Notes: a model not told the origin generated them from the letters alone. A DNA stretch of 64,000 nucleotides from an uncultured Steroidobacter sp. (GCF_937958065.1 NZ_CALFXI010000001.1:1-64000); one strand, 5' to 3'; positions 8,356 to 17,700 are shown, numbered from the stretch's first letter. Program-made: numbers and translations.

Positions 8356-9192
8356 TCAACTGGAACGGCTCAGCGTCAGGAGTTTGTCGTGAACGTAGGA
8401 CTTGGCTCCGCGACAGGCGGACTCCAGCAAGCGTTCGCGCTGAGCTCGCGTCTCCTCATTATCTTCACCCGACCGGCCTTGCTCGGCGGCTATCAGCGCT
8501 GCAATGGCCGAGCTGAGCGCGCACCCAGTGCCACGCATCGTTACATTCAGGCGCGGGGCTCGCAGAAAGAGCGGCGCTCCGGTACGCGTTACGAGCACGT
8601 CCACAGAGTCCGCGTCGCTTCCGTGCCCGCCTTTGAGCAGAACCGCCTCCGAGCCAAAGCGAAGTAGTGCCTGCGCTTGTGTCGCTTGCTCTGCACTGGT
8701 TCGGGCAGCGCGTTCGCCCAGGAGCGCGCTGGCTTCGATCAAGTTCGGCGTCATCAGCGTACATCGAGGCAACAGCTGATCTCGGAGCAGTTGCACGCCT
8801 TCCGGATCAAGCAACGTGACGCCAGACGAGGAACACAGCACGGGATCCAAGATGATCGGGACATGCGATCTGTCAGGCAGCTCATCGAGCAACGCACGCA
8901 CGATGGCAACGTTGCCGAGCATGCCTATCTTGATAGCGCGGATGTCTTGCGAGCTCAGAGCCGTGCGCAGCTGCTGTGTCACCAGCTCTGGCGAAAGAAC
9001 GCACGAAGCCTCGACACGAACATTGGTTTGGGCGGTTACGGCAGTAATCACGCACGATGCGCGAGCGCCAAGCTCGGTGATGACTTGGACGTCTCGTACC
9101 AAACCGGCGCCCCCGCTCGAGTCGGTGCCGGCGACGACGAGCACGTGCGGCGCACTACTCTCTGCTTGCGACTGCCGCGACACGACCATCAC
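8356..9192 (-). CDS. thiD: hydroxymethylpyrimidine/phosphomethylpyrimidine kinase
   Basis: ThiD phosphorylates HMP to HMP-P and then HMP-PP, the pyrimidine half of thiamine. The 278-residue ribokinase-like protein shows GTDSSGGAG near the N-terminus, ILDPV, LMTPN, VLLKGGH and the anion-hole motif GTGCALSSA near the C-terminus. It overlaps thiE by four bases at a GTGA junction (GTG start at 9192; an ATG is at 9189), so it is translationally coupled as the last thi gene. Confidence 0.95.
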   Translation of the reverse strand: MMVVSRQSQAESSAPHVLVVAGTDSSGGAGLVRDVQVITELGARASCVITAVTAQTNVRVEASCVLSPELVTQQLRTALSSQDIRAIKIGMLGNVAIVRALLDELPDRSHVPIILDPVLCSSSGVTLLDPEGVQLLRDQLLPRCTLMTPNLIEASALLGERAARTSAEQATQAQALLRFGSEAVLLKGGHGSDADSVDVLVTRTGAPLFLRAPRLNVTMRGTGCALSSAIAALIAAEQGRSGEDNEETRAQRERLLESACRGAKSYVHDKLLTLSRSS

Positions 9193-9830
9193 TCACCGTT
9201 GCAGCCTACTGCCAACCCTCGGGCATCTGTCGCTGCACGTGTGGCCTCAATCCACTCGCGAGCTCGAACCTCCGGCGTCGCATGCCGCAGCACATCCGAA
9301 ACCACCGCGGCACTATCAGCTCCAGCGCTGAAAACACCCGGCAACCGCTCGACCGTAATCCCACCGATCGCGACCAGCGGGAGCGGCTCGATCCGACGTT
9401 TCCACTCCGAGATCCGGGCGAGACCCTGCGGTGCCCAGGGCATCACTTTCAACGTGGTCGGATAGATCGGCCCGAGCGCAACGTAGTCAGGACTGAACGT
9501 GAGCGCTCGCTCAAGCTCCTCGTGACTGTGAGTGCTGATGCCAATGCGCACGCCCGCCCGCTTCAACGCCGGCACATCCGCCTCATCCAGATCGGACTGG
9601 CCGAGGTGAACGAAATCGCAGCCCTCGTCGAGCGCGATCCGCCAGTAGTCATTGACGATCAAGCACGCCCCAGCCCGCGCACACGACGCCTTGGCCGTGA
9701 CCACTTGCTGTCGAATCTGCTCGTCGGGCCGATCCTTGATCCGCAGTTGAACCAGCTTCACGCCCACCGGCAGCAGCCGAGTCAACCACGACGCATCGTC
9801 CACGATCAGATAAAACGGATCGAGCGTCAT
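9189..9830 (-). CDS. thiE: thiamine-phosphate synthase
   Basis: ThiE joins HMP-PP with the thiazole phosphate to make thiamine phosphate. The 213-residue TIM barrel shows VQLRIKDR at the phosphate/substrate loop, IVNDYWRIAL, VHLGQSDL, IGISTHSHEE, YVALGPIYPT and VAIGGI, all ThiE landmarks. Its ATG overlaps the thiG stop (ATGA, four bases), and its own stop overlaps thiD. Confidence 0.95.
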   Translation of the reverse strand: MTLDPFYLIVDDASWLTRLLPVGVKLVQLRIKDRPDEQIRQQVVTAKASCARAGACLIVNDYWRIALDEGCDFVHLGQSDLDEADVPALKRAGVRIGISTHSHEELERALTFSPDYVALGPIYPTTLKVMPWAPQGLARISEWKRRIEPLPLVAIGGITVERLPGVFSAGADSAAVVSDVLRHATPEVRAREWIEATRAATDARGLAVGCNGE

Positions 9831-10597
9831 ATCAGGTGCGCCAGCCCGATCTCGGGCGTCGAAGGAACGGCAACATCACTCGGCAGCATGGGCTGCGCGA
9901 CGAACGCCGCATGACCGGCTTTGACAGCATCTGCAAACGCGCGCGCCATTCCTACTGGATCGCCCGCCCTCGCCACCGCTGTGTTGATCAGCACACCATC
10001 CATTCCCAACTCCAGCGCACGCGCCGCGTGCGACGGCACACCGAGTCCGGCATCGACGATCAACGGCACATCACCGAATCGGGCACGCATCGCGCGCAAG
10101 CCTGGAACGTTGTTCAGTCCCTGCCCCGACCCGATCGGCGCCCCCCAGGGCATCAACACACGACAGCCCGCATCCAGCAGCTTGTCCGCGACGACCAGAT
10201 CTTCCGTGGTGTACGGAAACACCTGGAAACCGTCATCGCACAGGATTTTCGCCGCCTCCACCAGCCCGAACACATCCGGCTGCAGTGTCGTGCGATCCCC
10301 GATGACTTCGAGCTTGATCCAGGGGGTCGCGAACATCTCGCGCGCCATGTGCGCCGTCGTCACCGCCTCTTTCACGGAATGACAGCCTGCCGTGTTCGGC
10401 AACACGCGCACGCCCAGCGAGCGGATGATCGAAAAGAACCCTTGCCCGGAACGCTCGCTGCTCGACTCCCGACGCAATGAAACGGTGACGACTTCCGTGC
10501 CCGACGCTTTGACTGCCTCGGTCAGCACGGCCGGCGACGGATATCTCGACGTTCCGAGCAACAGTCTGGATTGCAACTGCGTGTCGTAAACGAGCAC
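9827..10597 (-). CDS. thiG: thiazole synthase
   Basis: ThiG builds the thiazole phosphate from DXP, the ThiS thiocarboxylate and dehydroglycine. The 256-residue (beta/alpha)8 protein has LLGTSRYPS at the start, WIKLEVIGD with the Schiff-base Lys, VFPYTTEDLVVA, MPWGAPIGSGQGL and VDAGLG...AARALELGMDGVLINTA. Length matches the family. It begins one base after the thiS stop. Confidence 0.97.
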   Translation of the reverse strand: MLVYDTQLQSRLLLGTSRYPSPAVLTEAVKASGTEVVTVSLRRESSSERSGQGFFSIIRSLGVRVLPNTAGCHSVKEAVTTAHMAREMFATPWIKLEVIGDRTTLQPDVFGLVEAAKILCDDGFQVFPYTTEDLVVADKLLDAGCRVLMPWGAPIGSGQGLNNVPGLRAMRARFGDVPLIVDAGLGVPSHAARALELGMDGVLINTAVARAGDPVGMARAFADAVKAGHAAFVAQPMLPSDVAVPSTPEIGLAHLI

Positions 10598-10598
10598 C

Positions 10599-10796
10599 TC
10601 ATCCTCCTTGCATCGGGGCGACGACCTCGATGCGATCGCCCTCGCTGAGGACGATCTCCAACCGCTGAGTCTTGGGAATGAACTCGCCGTTCACCGCGGT
10701 TGCGATGGTGCCATCGCAATATCCGAGTTCGACCAGCGCCTGATTCAAGCTGCTTTCGGTGATTTCGCGCTCGACGCCGTTAAGCATGATTTTCAT
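10599..10796 (-). CDS. thiS: sulfur carrier protein ThiS
   Basis: The 65-residue beta-grasp protein ends in the required Gly-Gly (APMQGG), where it is thiocarboxylated to deliver sulfur to ThiG. ATAVNGEFIP is a conserved core segment. It overlaps the end of thiO by 17 bases and abuts thiG. No thiF was found in the window, so the activating enzyme must be elsewhere, possibly MoeB. Confidence 0.95.
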   Translation of the reverse strand: MKIMLNGVEREITESSLNQALVELGYCDGTIATAVNGEFIPKTQRLEIVLSEGDRIEVVAPMQGG

Positions 10797-11775
10797 GGGC
10801 CACCTGCGGACAAGGTTCGCCGGTCAACAGAGCGTCCGCTGCCATCTGCGCAAACGCTGGCGCGAGCAGGAATCCATGCCGGAAGAAACCATTGATATGG
10901 ACACGATCGGGTCGCCGGACGATGCGCGGCATGTTGTCCGGAAAAGCCGGACGCACTTGCGTCCCCATCTCCAGCACCTCCGCCTCGGCGAACGCGGGAT
11001 GTAACGAACACGCCGCGCTCAGCAGCTCCAACATCGAGCGCGCAGTGATCCGGGTAGCATCATCGCTCTCGATCATGGTGGCACCCACCATGAACACTCC
11101 GTTCTGACGCGGCACGATGTACGCCGGGGTTCGAGGATCGAGCAGTCGCACCGGGCGACGAAGCGCGATCTCGCTCGATCGCAGCACCAGCATTTCCCCT
11201 TTGACCCCGCGAAGCTCCGGTAGAGCCTCCCTCGCGGCCAGACCTGTGCAGTCCACGACGAGATGCTCGCCTTCGGAGCGGGCGGTGCTCGCGACCCCAA
11301 AATGAATGCGCCCACCGAGCGAGATGAGCCTGTCCGCCAGGCATCGCAGCGCCTCGCGCGGATCGATGTGAGCTTCGTCTTTGAAGAACAATGCTTTGGG
11401 AAAACGATGCGCGAGCGCCGGCTCCAGCTGCGCGATGCCGTCGGCGTCCAGCCATTCATACCGGCTCGTGCGGCGACTGAGCGCGACCAGTTCGGAGGCG
11501 TGGCGGCCATGCGCAACCAACAAGCTGCCCCGCTGCACCAACGTCGGCATCCGCTTCGTCCACCAGGCAAGGCTTTGCTCGCCGAACGTCGCCACGAGAT
11601 CGGCCGAGTGATCGCATTCACACCAGGGTGCGAGCATGCCGCCCGCGAACCATGAGCAGCTTTGCGGACCGAAGCTGTCGCCCTGCTCGAAAACCTCCGT
11701 GGGGACGCCGCGTTCGGCGAGCTCGACGGCGCAGGTCAGCCCTGCGACGCCGGCGCCAAGGATGGATACACGCAT
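10780..11775 (-). CDS. thiO: glycine oxidase ThiO
   Basis: The 331-residue FAD-dependent DAO-type oxidase makes iminoglycine from glycine for thiazole formation, the aerobic alternative to ThiH. SILGAGVAGLTCAVELAERG is the N-terminal dinucleotide-binding motif, CSWFAGGMLAPWCE follows, and GFFRHGFLLAPAFA is the C-terminal FAD-contact region. It lies between thiC (4-bp gap) and thiS (17-bp overlap). Confidence 0.93.
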   Translation of the reverse strand: MRVSILGAGVAGLTCAVELAERGVPTEVFEQGDSFGPQSCSWFAGGMLAPWCECDHSADLVATFGEQSLAWWTKRMPTLVQRGSLLVAHGRHASELVALSRRTSRYEWLDADGIAQLEPALAHRFPKALFFKDEAHIDPREALRCLADRLISLGGRIHFGVASTARSEGEHLVVDCTGLAAREALPELRGVKGEMLVLRSSEIALRRPVRLLDPRTPAYIVPRQNGVFMVGATMIESDDATRITARSMLELLSAACSLHPAFAEAEVLEMGTQVRPAFPDNMPRIVRRPDRVHINGFFRHGFLLAPAFAQMAADALLTGEPCPQVAHENHA

Positions 11776-11779
11776 CGGC

Positions 11780-13555
11780 TCAGCCCGTTGTCGGCCGAAT
11801 GTAAAGCTCGCCTTGTTCGCGAAATTTCACCGCCATCTCGTTCATGCCCGATTCCCGTGCCGCCGCTTGAACCTCGTGCGAGATGCGCATGGAACAGAAC
11901 TTCGGGCCGCACATCGAACAGAAGTGCGCGAGCTTGTGTGCCTCGCGAGGCATGGTCTCGTCGTGGAAGGCGCACGCCGTGTCCGGATCCAGCGAAAGAT
12001 TGAATTGATCTTCCCACCGGAAATCGAAGCGCGCGCGTGAGATGGCATCGTCACGGTCGCGCGCCCCCGGATGACCTTTGGCCAGATCTGCCGCATGCGC
12101 CGCGATCTTGTAGGTGATGACACCCGTTTTGACGTCGTCGCGGTTGGGCAGGCCCAGATGTTCCTTCGGCGTCACGTAACAAAGCATGGCGGTGCCGAAC
12201 CAGCCGATCATCGCCGCGCCGATCGCGGACGTGATGTGGTCGTAGCCAGGCGCGATGTCGGTCGCGAGCGGCCCGAGCGTGTAGAACGGCGCTTCGGCAC
12301 AGTGCTTCAGCTGCTCGTCCATGTTCTCTTTGATCTTGTGCATCGGGACGTGACCCGGCCCCTCGATCATCACCTGGCAGTCGTGCTTCCAGGCAATGCG
12401 GGTCAGCTCGCCGAGGGTTCGCAGCTCTGCGAACTGCGCGGCGTCGTTGGCATCGGCGATCGAGCCGGGACGCAGGCCGTCGCCCAGCGAGAAGCTCACG
12501 TCGTACGCCCGGCAGATCTCGCAAATCTCCTCGAAGTGCTCGTACAGGAAACTCTCGCGATGATGGGCGAGACACCACTTCGCCATGATGGAGCCGCCGC
12601 GCGATACGATGCCGGTGACTCTGTTCGCGGTCAGCGGGATGTACTGCAGCCTCACTCCTGCGTGGATCGTGAAGTAGTCGACACCTTGCTCGGCCTGTTC
12701 GATGAGCGTGTCGCGGAAGATCTCCCACGTGAGCGCCTCGGCGACGCCATCCACCTTCTCCAGCGCCTGATAGATCGGCACGGTGCCGATGGGCACGGGC
12801 GAATTGCGCAGAATCCATTCGCGGATGTTGTGAATGTTCTTGCCGGTGGACAGGTCCATGACGGTGTCGGCGCCCCAGCGGATCGCCCAGACCATCTTGT
12901 CGACCTCCTCCGACATGCTGGAGGTCACCGCGGAATTGCCGATGTTTGCATTGATCTTCACCAGGAAGTTGCGCCCGATGATCATCGGCTCGGACTCGGG
13001 ATGATTGATGTTTGCCGGGATGATGGCGCGGCCCGCCGCGATTTCGTCGCGCACGAACTCGGGCGTCACGTACTCGGGAATGTTGGCGCCCCAGGAATTG
13101 CCGTCGCGAGGGCTCGCCGCTCTGAGCCTGGCGCGGCCGACGTTTTCGCGAATCGCCACGTATTCCATCTCGGGCGTGATGATGCCGGCGCGTGCGTATG
13201 CCAGCTGAGTGACGGCCGCACCGCCTTTGGCACGCAACGGCGCATGATCGAGCGGAAATTCAGTCGTGAGCGTGTCGATGCAGCGATTCTGGCTTTCGCG
13301 GCGCTCGACATCGCCCCGAGCCAGAATCCAAGGCTCGCGGATGCGTGTCAGTCCTCGCTCGATTCGAATATCGGCGCGCGGATCGGTGTAGGGACCCGAG
13401 GAATCGTAGACGTACAGATCCGGCTCGTTGGCCGATGGATGCAGCTTGATGGCTCGCATCGGCACCTGGATCTGTGGATGCAAGACGCCGGACTCATAAA
13501 CCTTTCGAGAGGCAGGCAGCGCGGCTGTGCTGACGGGGACCGTGGTGGCGTTCAT
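11780..13555 (-). CDS. thiC: phosphomethylpyrimidine synthase
   Basis: ThiC is the radical-SAM enzyme that turns aminoimidazole ribotide into HMP-P. The 591-residue protein carries the C-terminal cluster motif CSMCGPKFC (CX2CX4C) that binds 4Fe-4S, and has GDGLRPGS and EGPGHVPMHK as further landmarks. It is the first gene of the leftward thi operon, about 100 bases downstream of a TPP riboswitch, so expression should fall when thiamine pyrophosphate is abundant. Confidence 0.98.
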   Translation of the reverse strand: MNATTVPVSTAALPASRKVYESGVLHPQIQVPMRAIKLHPSANEPDLYVYDSSGPYTDPRADIRIERGLTRIREPWILARGDVERRESQNRCIDTLTTEFPLDHAPLRAKGGAAVTQLAYARAGIITPEMEYVAIRENVGRARLRAASPRDGNSWGANIPEYVTPEFVRDEIAAGRAIIPANINHPESEPMIIGRNFLVKINANIGNSAVTSSMSEEVDKMVWAIRWGADTVMDLSTGKNIHNIREWILRNSPVPIGTVPIYQALEKVDGVAEALTWEIFRDTLIEQAEQGVDYFTIHAGVRLQYIPLTANRVTGIVSRGGSIMAKWCLAHHRESFLYEHFEEICEICRAYDVSFSLGDGLRPGSIADANDAAQFAELRTLGELTRIAWKHDCQVMIEGPGHVPMHKIKENMDEQLKHCAEAPFYTLGPLATDIAPGYDHITSAIGAAMIGWFGTAMLCYVTPKEHLGLPNRDDVKTGVITYKIAAHAADLAKGHPGARDRDDAISRARFDFRWEDQFNLSLDPDTACAFHDETMPREAHKLAHFCSMCGPKFCSMRISHEVQAAARESGMNEMAVKFREQGELYIRPTTG

Positions 13556-13658
13556 CTGTTTCTCCTGATGGAGATCCAGCGCCGTCCCGGGGTACGAAGT
13601 ACGCGAGAACCGAAATCCCGAAAATCGTTGTTATGGGGACCATCGCTCGCGCTGACAC

Positions 13659-13752
13659 TTTCCTACGCCAGTATGACCTGGATCAGGTGTAAGGGTCGTC
13701 ATACTGCGCACCGGCGCCAATGACCTCTCAGCCCCTATAGGGACTCCCCTAG
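13659..13752 (-). promoter_or_regulatory. TPP riboswitch (THI element)
   Basis: Read on the minus strand, this has the two hallmark TPP-aptamer blocks. GGGGCTGAGAGG around 13726-13738 is the pyrimidine-binding helix. ACACCTGATCCAGGTCATAC, followed by TGGCGTAGGAA, around 13661-13690 is the pyrophosphate-binding helix and 3' strand. It lies in the thiC leader, in the otherwise gene-free interval 13556-13983. I did not find a clear terminator between aptamer and thiC, so control of translation start or rho is as likely. Confidence 0.96.
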
Positions 13753-13983
13753 CGAGTGCGACGTTACCTTTTGCGAGCGATGCGCGTCAACCGTCGGGGA
13801 AGCCCTGAACGAGGCCGCGCCCGCCTGCTCCTTTCCCTTCAAGCGCGCCTTCACCGCGTCCGCTTTGCGACGTATCTCTCATAATCCACTACGAGGCCGC
13901 CGTAATTTTTCCGCCGTGGCTGCCGATGCAGGACATCAGACGACGGATTACGCACAGCGCGCGAGCGCCGCTGTCCAGACGCC

Positions 13984-15192
13984 ATGCTGAAAAAAATCGC
14001 CATATCTGAAGTTCGAACCGGGATGTTCGTGGCTTCGGTCGAGGGACCGTGGCTCAAACATTCGTTCTGGAAAACCCGCTTCCTGGTGGACGCGGACGCG
14101 CTGGCGCGGCTGAAAGCCTCGGGTCTGGCCGAGTGCTGGATCGACACTTCCAGGGGTCTGGACGTGGCACGGCCCAAAGCGTCCGAGACTCCGAACATCC
14201 AAGTGGTGCCGACGCCTCCGCCGGCAGCGCCGAAACCCAAAGTTCGCCGCTCCATGGCGGATGAATTGCACAACGCCTCCACCGTGTTGAAGCGCTCCAA
14301 GGAGACCGTGAATGCCTTGTTCGCCGAAGCGCGCATGGGCAACGCCGTCAGCACCAGCGACTGCGCGCCGCTGGTGAACGACATCGTCGATTCCGTCGAC
14401 AGCAACGCCCACGCGCTGGTGAGCCTGTGTCGCCTGAAGACGGCCGACGAGTACACCTATATGCACTCGGTGTCGGTGTGCGCGCTGATGGTCTCGCTCG
14501 GCAAGCAGCTGGGCCTCGACGAGGCCATGCTGCGTGACGCCGGCATGGCCGGACTGCTGCACGATCTCGGCAAGGCCGTGATGCCGCAGGAGATCATCAA
14601 CAAGCCCGGCAAGCTCACCGACGAGGAGTTCACCATCATCAAGTCGCATCCGGTGCGCGGCCACGAGATGCTGCTGGAGAGCGGCGTCGACAACGAGCGC
14701 GTGCTCGACGTGGCTCGTCATCATCACGAGCGCATCGACGGCAAGGGCTATCCCGACGCTCTGACCGCCGACAAGATTTCCTTGATCGCACGCATGAGCG
14801 CCGTTTGCGACGTCTACGACGCCGTCACTTCGGACCGCCCCTACAAGAAGGGCTGGGATCCGGCCGAGTCGGTCGCGCGCATGGCCTCGTGGGAAGGCCA
14901 CTTCGATTCGGTCGTGCTGCAGACGTTCATCAAGACCATCGGCATCTATCCGGTCGGCTCGCTGGTGCGCATGGCCTCCGGCAAGTTGGGCGTGGTCGTG
15001 GAACAGAACAGCGCCAAGCTCACCGCGCCCAAAGTGAAACTGTTCTTCTCCACCAAGTCGGGCATGCCGTTCGAACCCAAGCTGGTGGATCTGCTGGACC
15101 CGCGCGTGACCGACAAGATCGTGGCGCGCGAGCCGGTCGAGAACTGGAGCTTCGGCTACCTCAACGACCTGTGGGCGACTCACGTCGCTTGA
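13984..15192 (+). CDS. HD-GYP domain c-di-GMP phosphodiesterase
   Basis: The 402-residue cytoplasmic protein starts with a DUF3391-like segment (about residues 4-60). An HD-GYP domain follows: YMHSVSV with a His near residue 161, LLHDLGK (the HD pair, near 193), SHPVRGHEML, and HHHERIDGKGYP with the GYP signature near residue 256. Such proteins hydrolyse c-di-GMP to pGpG/GMP and promote motility over biofilm. All metal-ligand motifs appear intact. It is a single gene; its last 32 bases overlap the 3' end of the opposing MFS gene. Confidence 0.93.
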   Translation: MLKKIAISEVRTGMFVASVEGPWLKHSFWKTRFLVDADALARLKASGLAECWIDTSRGLDVARPKASETPNIQVVPTPPPAAPKPKVRRSMADELHNASTVLKRSKETVNALFAEARMGNAVSTSDCAPLVNDIVDSVDSNAHALVSLCRLKTADEYTYMHSVSVCALMVSLGKQLGLDEAMLRDAGMAGLLHDLGKAVMPQEIINKPGKLTDEEFTIIKSHPVRGHEMLLESGVDNERVLDVARHHHERIDGKGYPDALTADKISLIARMSAVCDVYDAVTSDRPYKKGWDPAESVARMASWEGHFDSVVLQTFIKTIGIYPVGSLVRMASGKLGVVVEQNSAKLTAPKVKLFFSTKSGMPFEPKLVDLLDPRVTDKIVAREPVENWSFGYLNDLWATHVA

Positions 15193-16393
15193 GCGGCGCA
15201 TCCGGCAACCAGATCGCCAGCACGCCCAGCAGCGGCAACCACGCGGTGATCTTGTACACCAGGGTGATGCCGTAAACGTCGGCGAGATGTCCGAACGACG
15301 CCGCCGCCAGGCCGCCGACGCCGAACGAGAACCCGAACATCATTCCCGACACCATGCCGACGCGCGTCGGCAGCAACTCCTGCGCGAACACGACGATGGC
15401 CGGGAACGCGGACGCGATCGTGAGTCCGATCAACACGGTGAGCACTTCGGTCCACTGCAGGCTCACATACGGCAACATGAGCGTGAACGGCACGGCACCC
15501 AGCACGGAAAAGCGGATCACCGTCTTGCGAGTGAAGCGATCGCCGAAATAGCCGCCGAGCAGCGTGCCCGTCGCCACCGAGCCCAGGAACAGGAACAAAT
15601 GCACCTGCGCTTCCGCGACGCCCATGTGAAAGCGTTCGATCAGATAGAAGGTGTAGTAGTTCGTCAGGCTCGACGCATAGGCGAACTTGGAAAAGATCAG
15701 GATCAGCAGGATGGTCATCCCGCGCACCACCGTCTCGCGAGGAACTGGCGACTCCTGCTTGCGCGGCGCATGCGCTCGTTGCAAGCGAGGCAAGCCGTGA
15801 TGCTTGTACCAGACGCTTATGTTCCAGAGGATGGCGGTCGACACCAGCGTCAGCAGCGCGAACGCCGCCAGGCTCGACTGCCCCCATTGCACGACGATCA
15901 GCGCTGCGAGCAACGGACCGATCGCCTGGCCAGCATTGCCGCCCAGCTGAAACAACGATTGCGCCAGCGAATGACGGTCGCCCGCCGCCATGCGCGCCAC
16001 GCGCGATGCCTCGGGATGAAACACCGACGAGCCCATGCCCAGCATGGCCGCGCCGGCCAGCAACCATTCGAAGTTGCGAGCCAGCGAAATCACCAGCAGG
16101 CCAAGCGCGGTGAACAGCGTACCGGCCGGCAATGAGAATGGCGCCGGCCGACGGTCGGCGACATAACCGACCACCGGTTGCAACATGGATGCGGTCATCT
16201 GATAGGCCAGCGAAATCCAGCCCAGCTCCGCGAACGTCAGCTGATGGCTGGCCTTGAGCGCCGGATACGAAGCCTGCATCAGCGACTGCATCGTGTCGTT
16301 CAACAGGTGGCAGCCGCTGATCGCGATGATCACGGGAAAGACGGTCTCGTCCCGCCAGCTGGCAGGATCACGAGCCTCGGCCGAAGAATTCAA
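15161..16393 (-). CDS. MFS transporter, fosmidomycin-resistance (Fsr) type
   Basis: The product is about 410 residues with 12 predicted membrane helices. The start HLLNDTMQSL...YPALK and the segment MLGMGSSVFHPEASRVA match the Fsr family of drug-efflux pumps. The ORF is open to a TTG at 16450, but another TTG at 16393 has GGGGAG seven bases upstream and gives a length close to E. coli Fsr, so I chose it. It probably exports fosmidomycin-like or other small molecules. Its 3' end overlaps the HD-GYP gene tail to tail. Confidence 0.85.
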   Translation of the reverse strand: MNSSAEARDPASWRDETVFPVIIAISGCHLLNDTMQSLMQASYPALKASHQLTFAELGWISLAYQMTASMLQPVVGYVADRRPAPFSLPAGTLFTALGLLVISLARNFEWLLAGAAMLGMGSSVFHPEASRVARMAAGDRHSLAQSLFQLGGNAGQAIGPLLAALIVVQWGQSSLAAFALLTLVSTAILWNISVWYKHHGLPRLQRAHAPRKQESPVPRETVVRGMTILLILIFSKFAYASSLTNYYTFYLIERFHMGVAEAQVHLFLFLGSVATGTLLGGYFGDRFTRKTVIRFSVLGAVPFTLMLPYVSLQWTEVLTVLIGLTIASAFPAIVVFAQELLPTRVGMVSGMMFGFSFGVGGLAAASFGHLADVYGITLVYKITAWLPLLGVLAIWLPDAPLKRRESPTGR

Positions 16394-16547
16394 CGGGATG
16401 CTCCCCAACGAAACGCACCGGACGGCACTGTCCGGCGAGGTCGGATGCAAGTGTAAGGAGTCCCAGACGCGCCGTCTCTAACAAGATCGTCACCTTGGCG
16501 TGCAGGATCGTCGCCTTGGCGCGCCCGCGACGGGGCGAACGAGAGTG

Positions 16548-16967
16548 CTACTCGCCCAACAGATGCAGGACGATTTCCCGCTGATGCGGGCGCTGGCGAT
16601 GCTCGAACAGGTAAATGCCCTGCCAGGTGCCGAGCGCTGGCTCACCGTCGAGCACCGGGATGGAAAGCTGCACCTGGGTCAATGCCGTGCGCAGATGCGC
16701 CGGCATGTCATCGGGGCCTTCGTCGTCGTGCTCATAGCGCCCCGGATCCTCGGGCGCGATCTGCTCGAAGAACGCCTCCAGGTCGGTGCGAACCTCGCGC
16801 GCCGCGTTCTCCTGGATCAGCAGCGATGCCGACGTGTGTTTACAAAAGACGGTGAGCAAACCGGTCGTCAGCTTCTGTGCGGCCACCCAGGCGCGCACTT
16901 CCCGCGTGATCTCCACCAGACCCCGCTGCGTGGTGCGAATCGCAAGAACGTGACTGAATTGACGCAT
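16548..16967 (-). CDS. yjbQ: YjbQ family protein (UPF0047)
   Basis: The 139-residue protein has the YjbQ signature TVFCKHTSASLLIQENA, GRYEHDDEGPDDMPAHLR, and LGTWQGIYLFEHR. E. coli YjbQ can supply weak thiamine-phosphate synthase activity, though its natural role is uncertain. Its presence near the thi operon is noteworthy but it is in a separate unit. The ATG at 16967 is four bases after the TetR stop, so the two genes are probably co-transcribed. A TTG 24 bases upstream would overlap the TetR gene. Confidence 0.9.
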   Translation of the reverse strand: MRQFSHVLAIRTTQRGLVEITREVRAWVAAQKLTTGLLTVFCKHTSASLLIQENAAREVRTDLEAFFEQIAPEDPGRYEHDDEGPDDMPAHLRTALTQVQLSIPVLDGEPALGTWQGIYLFEHRQRPHQREIVLHLLGE

Positions 16968-16971
16968 GACC

Positions 16972-17583
16972 TTAGGAAATCTTTGCACCAACGGCCCGTA
17001 AACAGAACGCTACGATGCCCTCGACCAGTTCCGTCCGTCCATCCCGCCGGGCGCGAGGCGCGATCGGCCGGATCAATGCTTCGGTGAATGCGCCGACGAT
17101 GCAGGCCGCGCCGATGTCGACGGACTGCTCCGGAAACTCCCCTTTCTCGATGCCCTCGATCAACAACGACTTGAACACCTCGCCGAAGCGAATGCGACCC
17201 AGCAGACGCGCCTCGTCGACTTCCTGCTCGGCCGGCTCGGCGATGAAGGCGTACGCGAGGTACGGTCCTTCGAGGGCGCGATTCGCGAACGACTCCACGC
17301 ACGCACGCAGACGAGCGGTCACATTACCTTCGCCGTTGACGATCTCCTGCAGGATCGCGATCTCGTGATCGATGGCGCTGGTCAGCACTTCGACGAACAG
17401 CGCCGCCTTGGAGGGAAAGTAACGATAGATGGCCCCGGCCGAGAGCCCGGCGCTCGCTGCCACCGCGGCGATGGCGGCCTGGTTGAACCCGCCCTCGGCG
17501 ACCAGGGCGCGCGCCGCCTTGAGAATGCGCTGGCGGTTGTCGGCCAGACGCTCCTCCATGAGGAAGGATCGCTTGTAGCTCAT
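16972..17583 (-). CDS. TetR/AcrR family transcriptional regulator
   Basis: The 203-residue regulator has the N-terminal TetR helix-turn-helix: NRQRILKAARALVAEGGF, then AAIAAVAASAGLSAGAIYRYF. The C-terminal ligand domain is helical and generic. It is divergent from the acyl-CoA carboxylase genes, and a perfect 16-bp palindrome (17623-17638) lies between them. It therefore probably represses itself and the carboxylase, with an acyl-CoA as a plausible effector (inference). The ATG at 17583 is chosen; a second in-frame ATG is eight codons in, and the longer frame to 17634 would run across the palindrome. Confidence 0.88.
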   Translation of the reverse strand: MSYKRSFLMEERLADNRQRILKAARALVAEGGFNQAAIAAVAASAGLSAGAIYRYFPSKAALFVEVLTSAIDHEIAILQEIVNGEGNVTARLRACVESFANRALEGPYLAYAFIAEPAEQEVDEARLLGRIRFGEVFKSLLIEGIEKGEFPEQSVDIGAACIVGAFTEALIRPIAPRARRDGRTELVEGIVAFCLRAVGAKIS

Positions 17584-17622
17584 GGGGCGGATCCTAGCAT
17601 GAAGTGAATCTCGGTTTTTTTT

Positions 17623-17638
17623 GTGAATCGCCATTCAC
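17623..17638. promoter_or_regulatory. palindromic operator candidate for the TetR regulator
   Basis: GTGAATCGCCATTCAC is a perfect dyad: GTGAAT, a 4-bp spacer, then ATTCAC. An extra GTGAAT half-site lies at 17604-17609. It sits in the 117-bp gap between the divergent TetR and carboxylase genes, the usual place for a TetR operator. Confidence 0.65.
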
Positions 17639-17700
17639 TTCTTTCCCCACCCCTCCTACAATGCCGCCGGGCCTGCGAATCCGCGGCCAACAGGGGTTGC

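Noticed and set aside
12071..13723. A 550-codon + strand open frame opposite thiC
   Set aside because: It runs through thiC and into the riboswitch, so it is a shadow frame.
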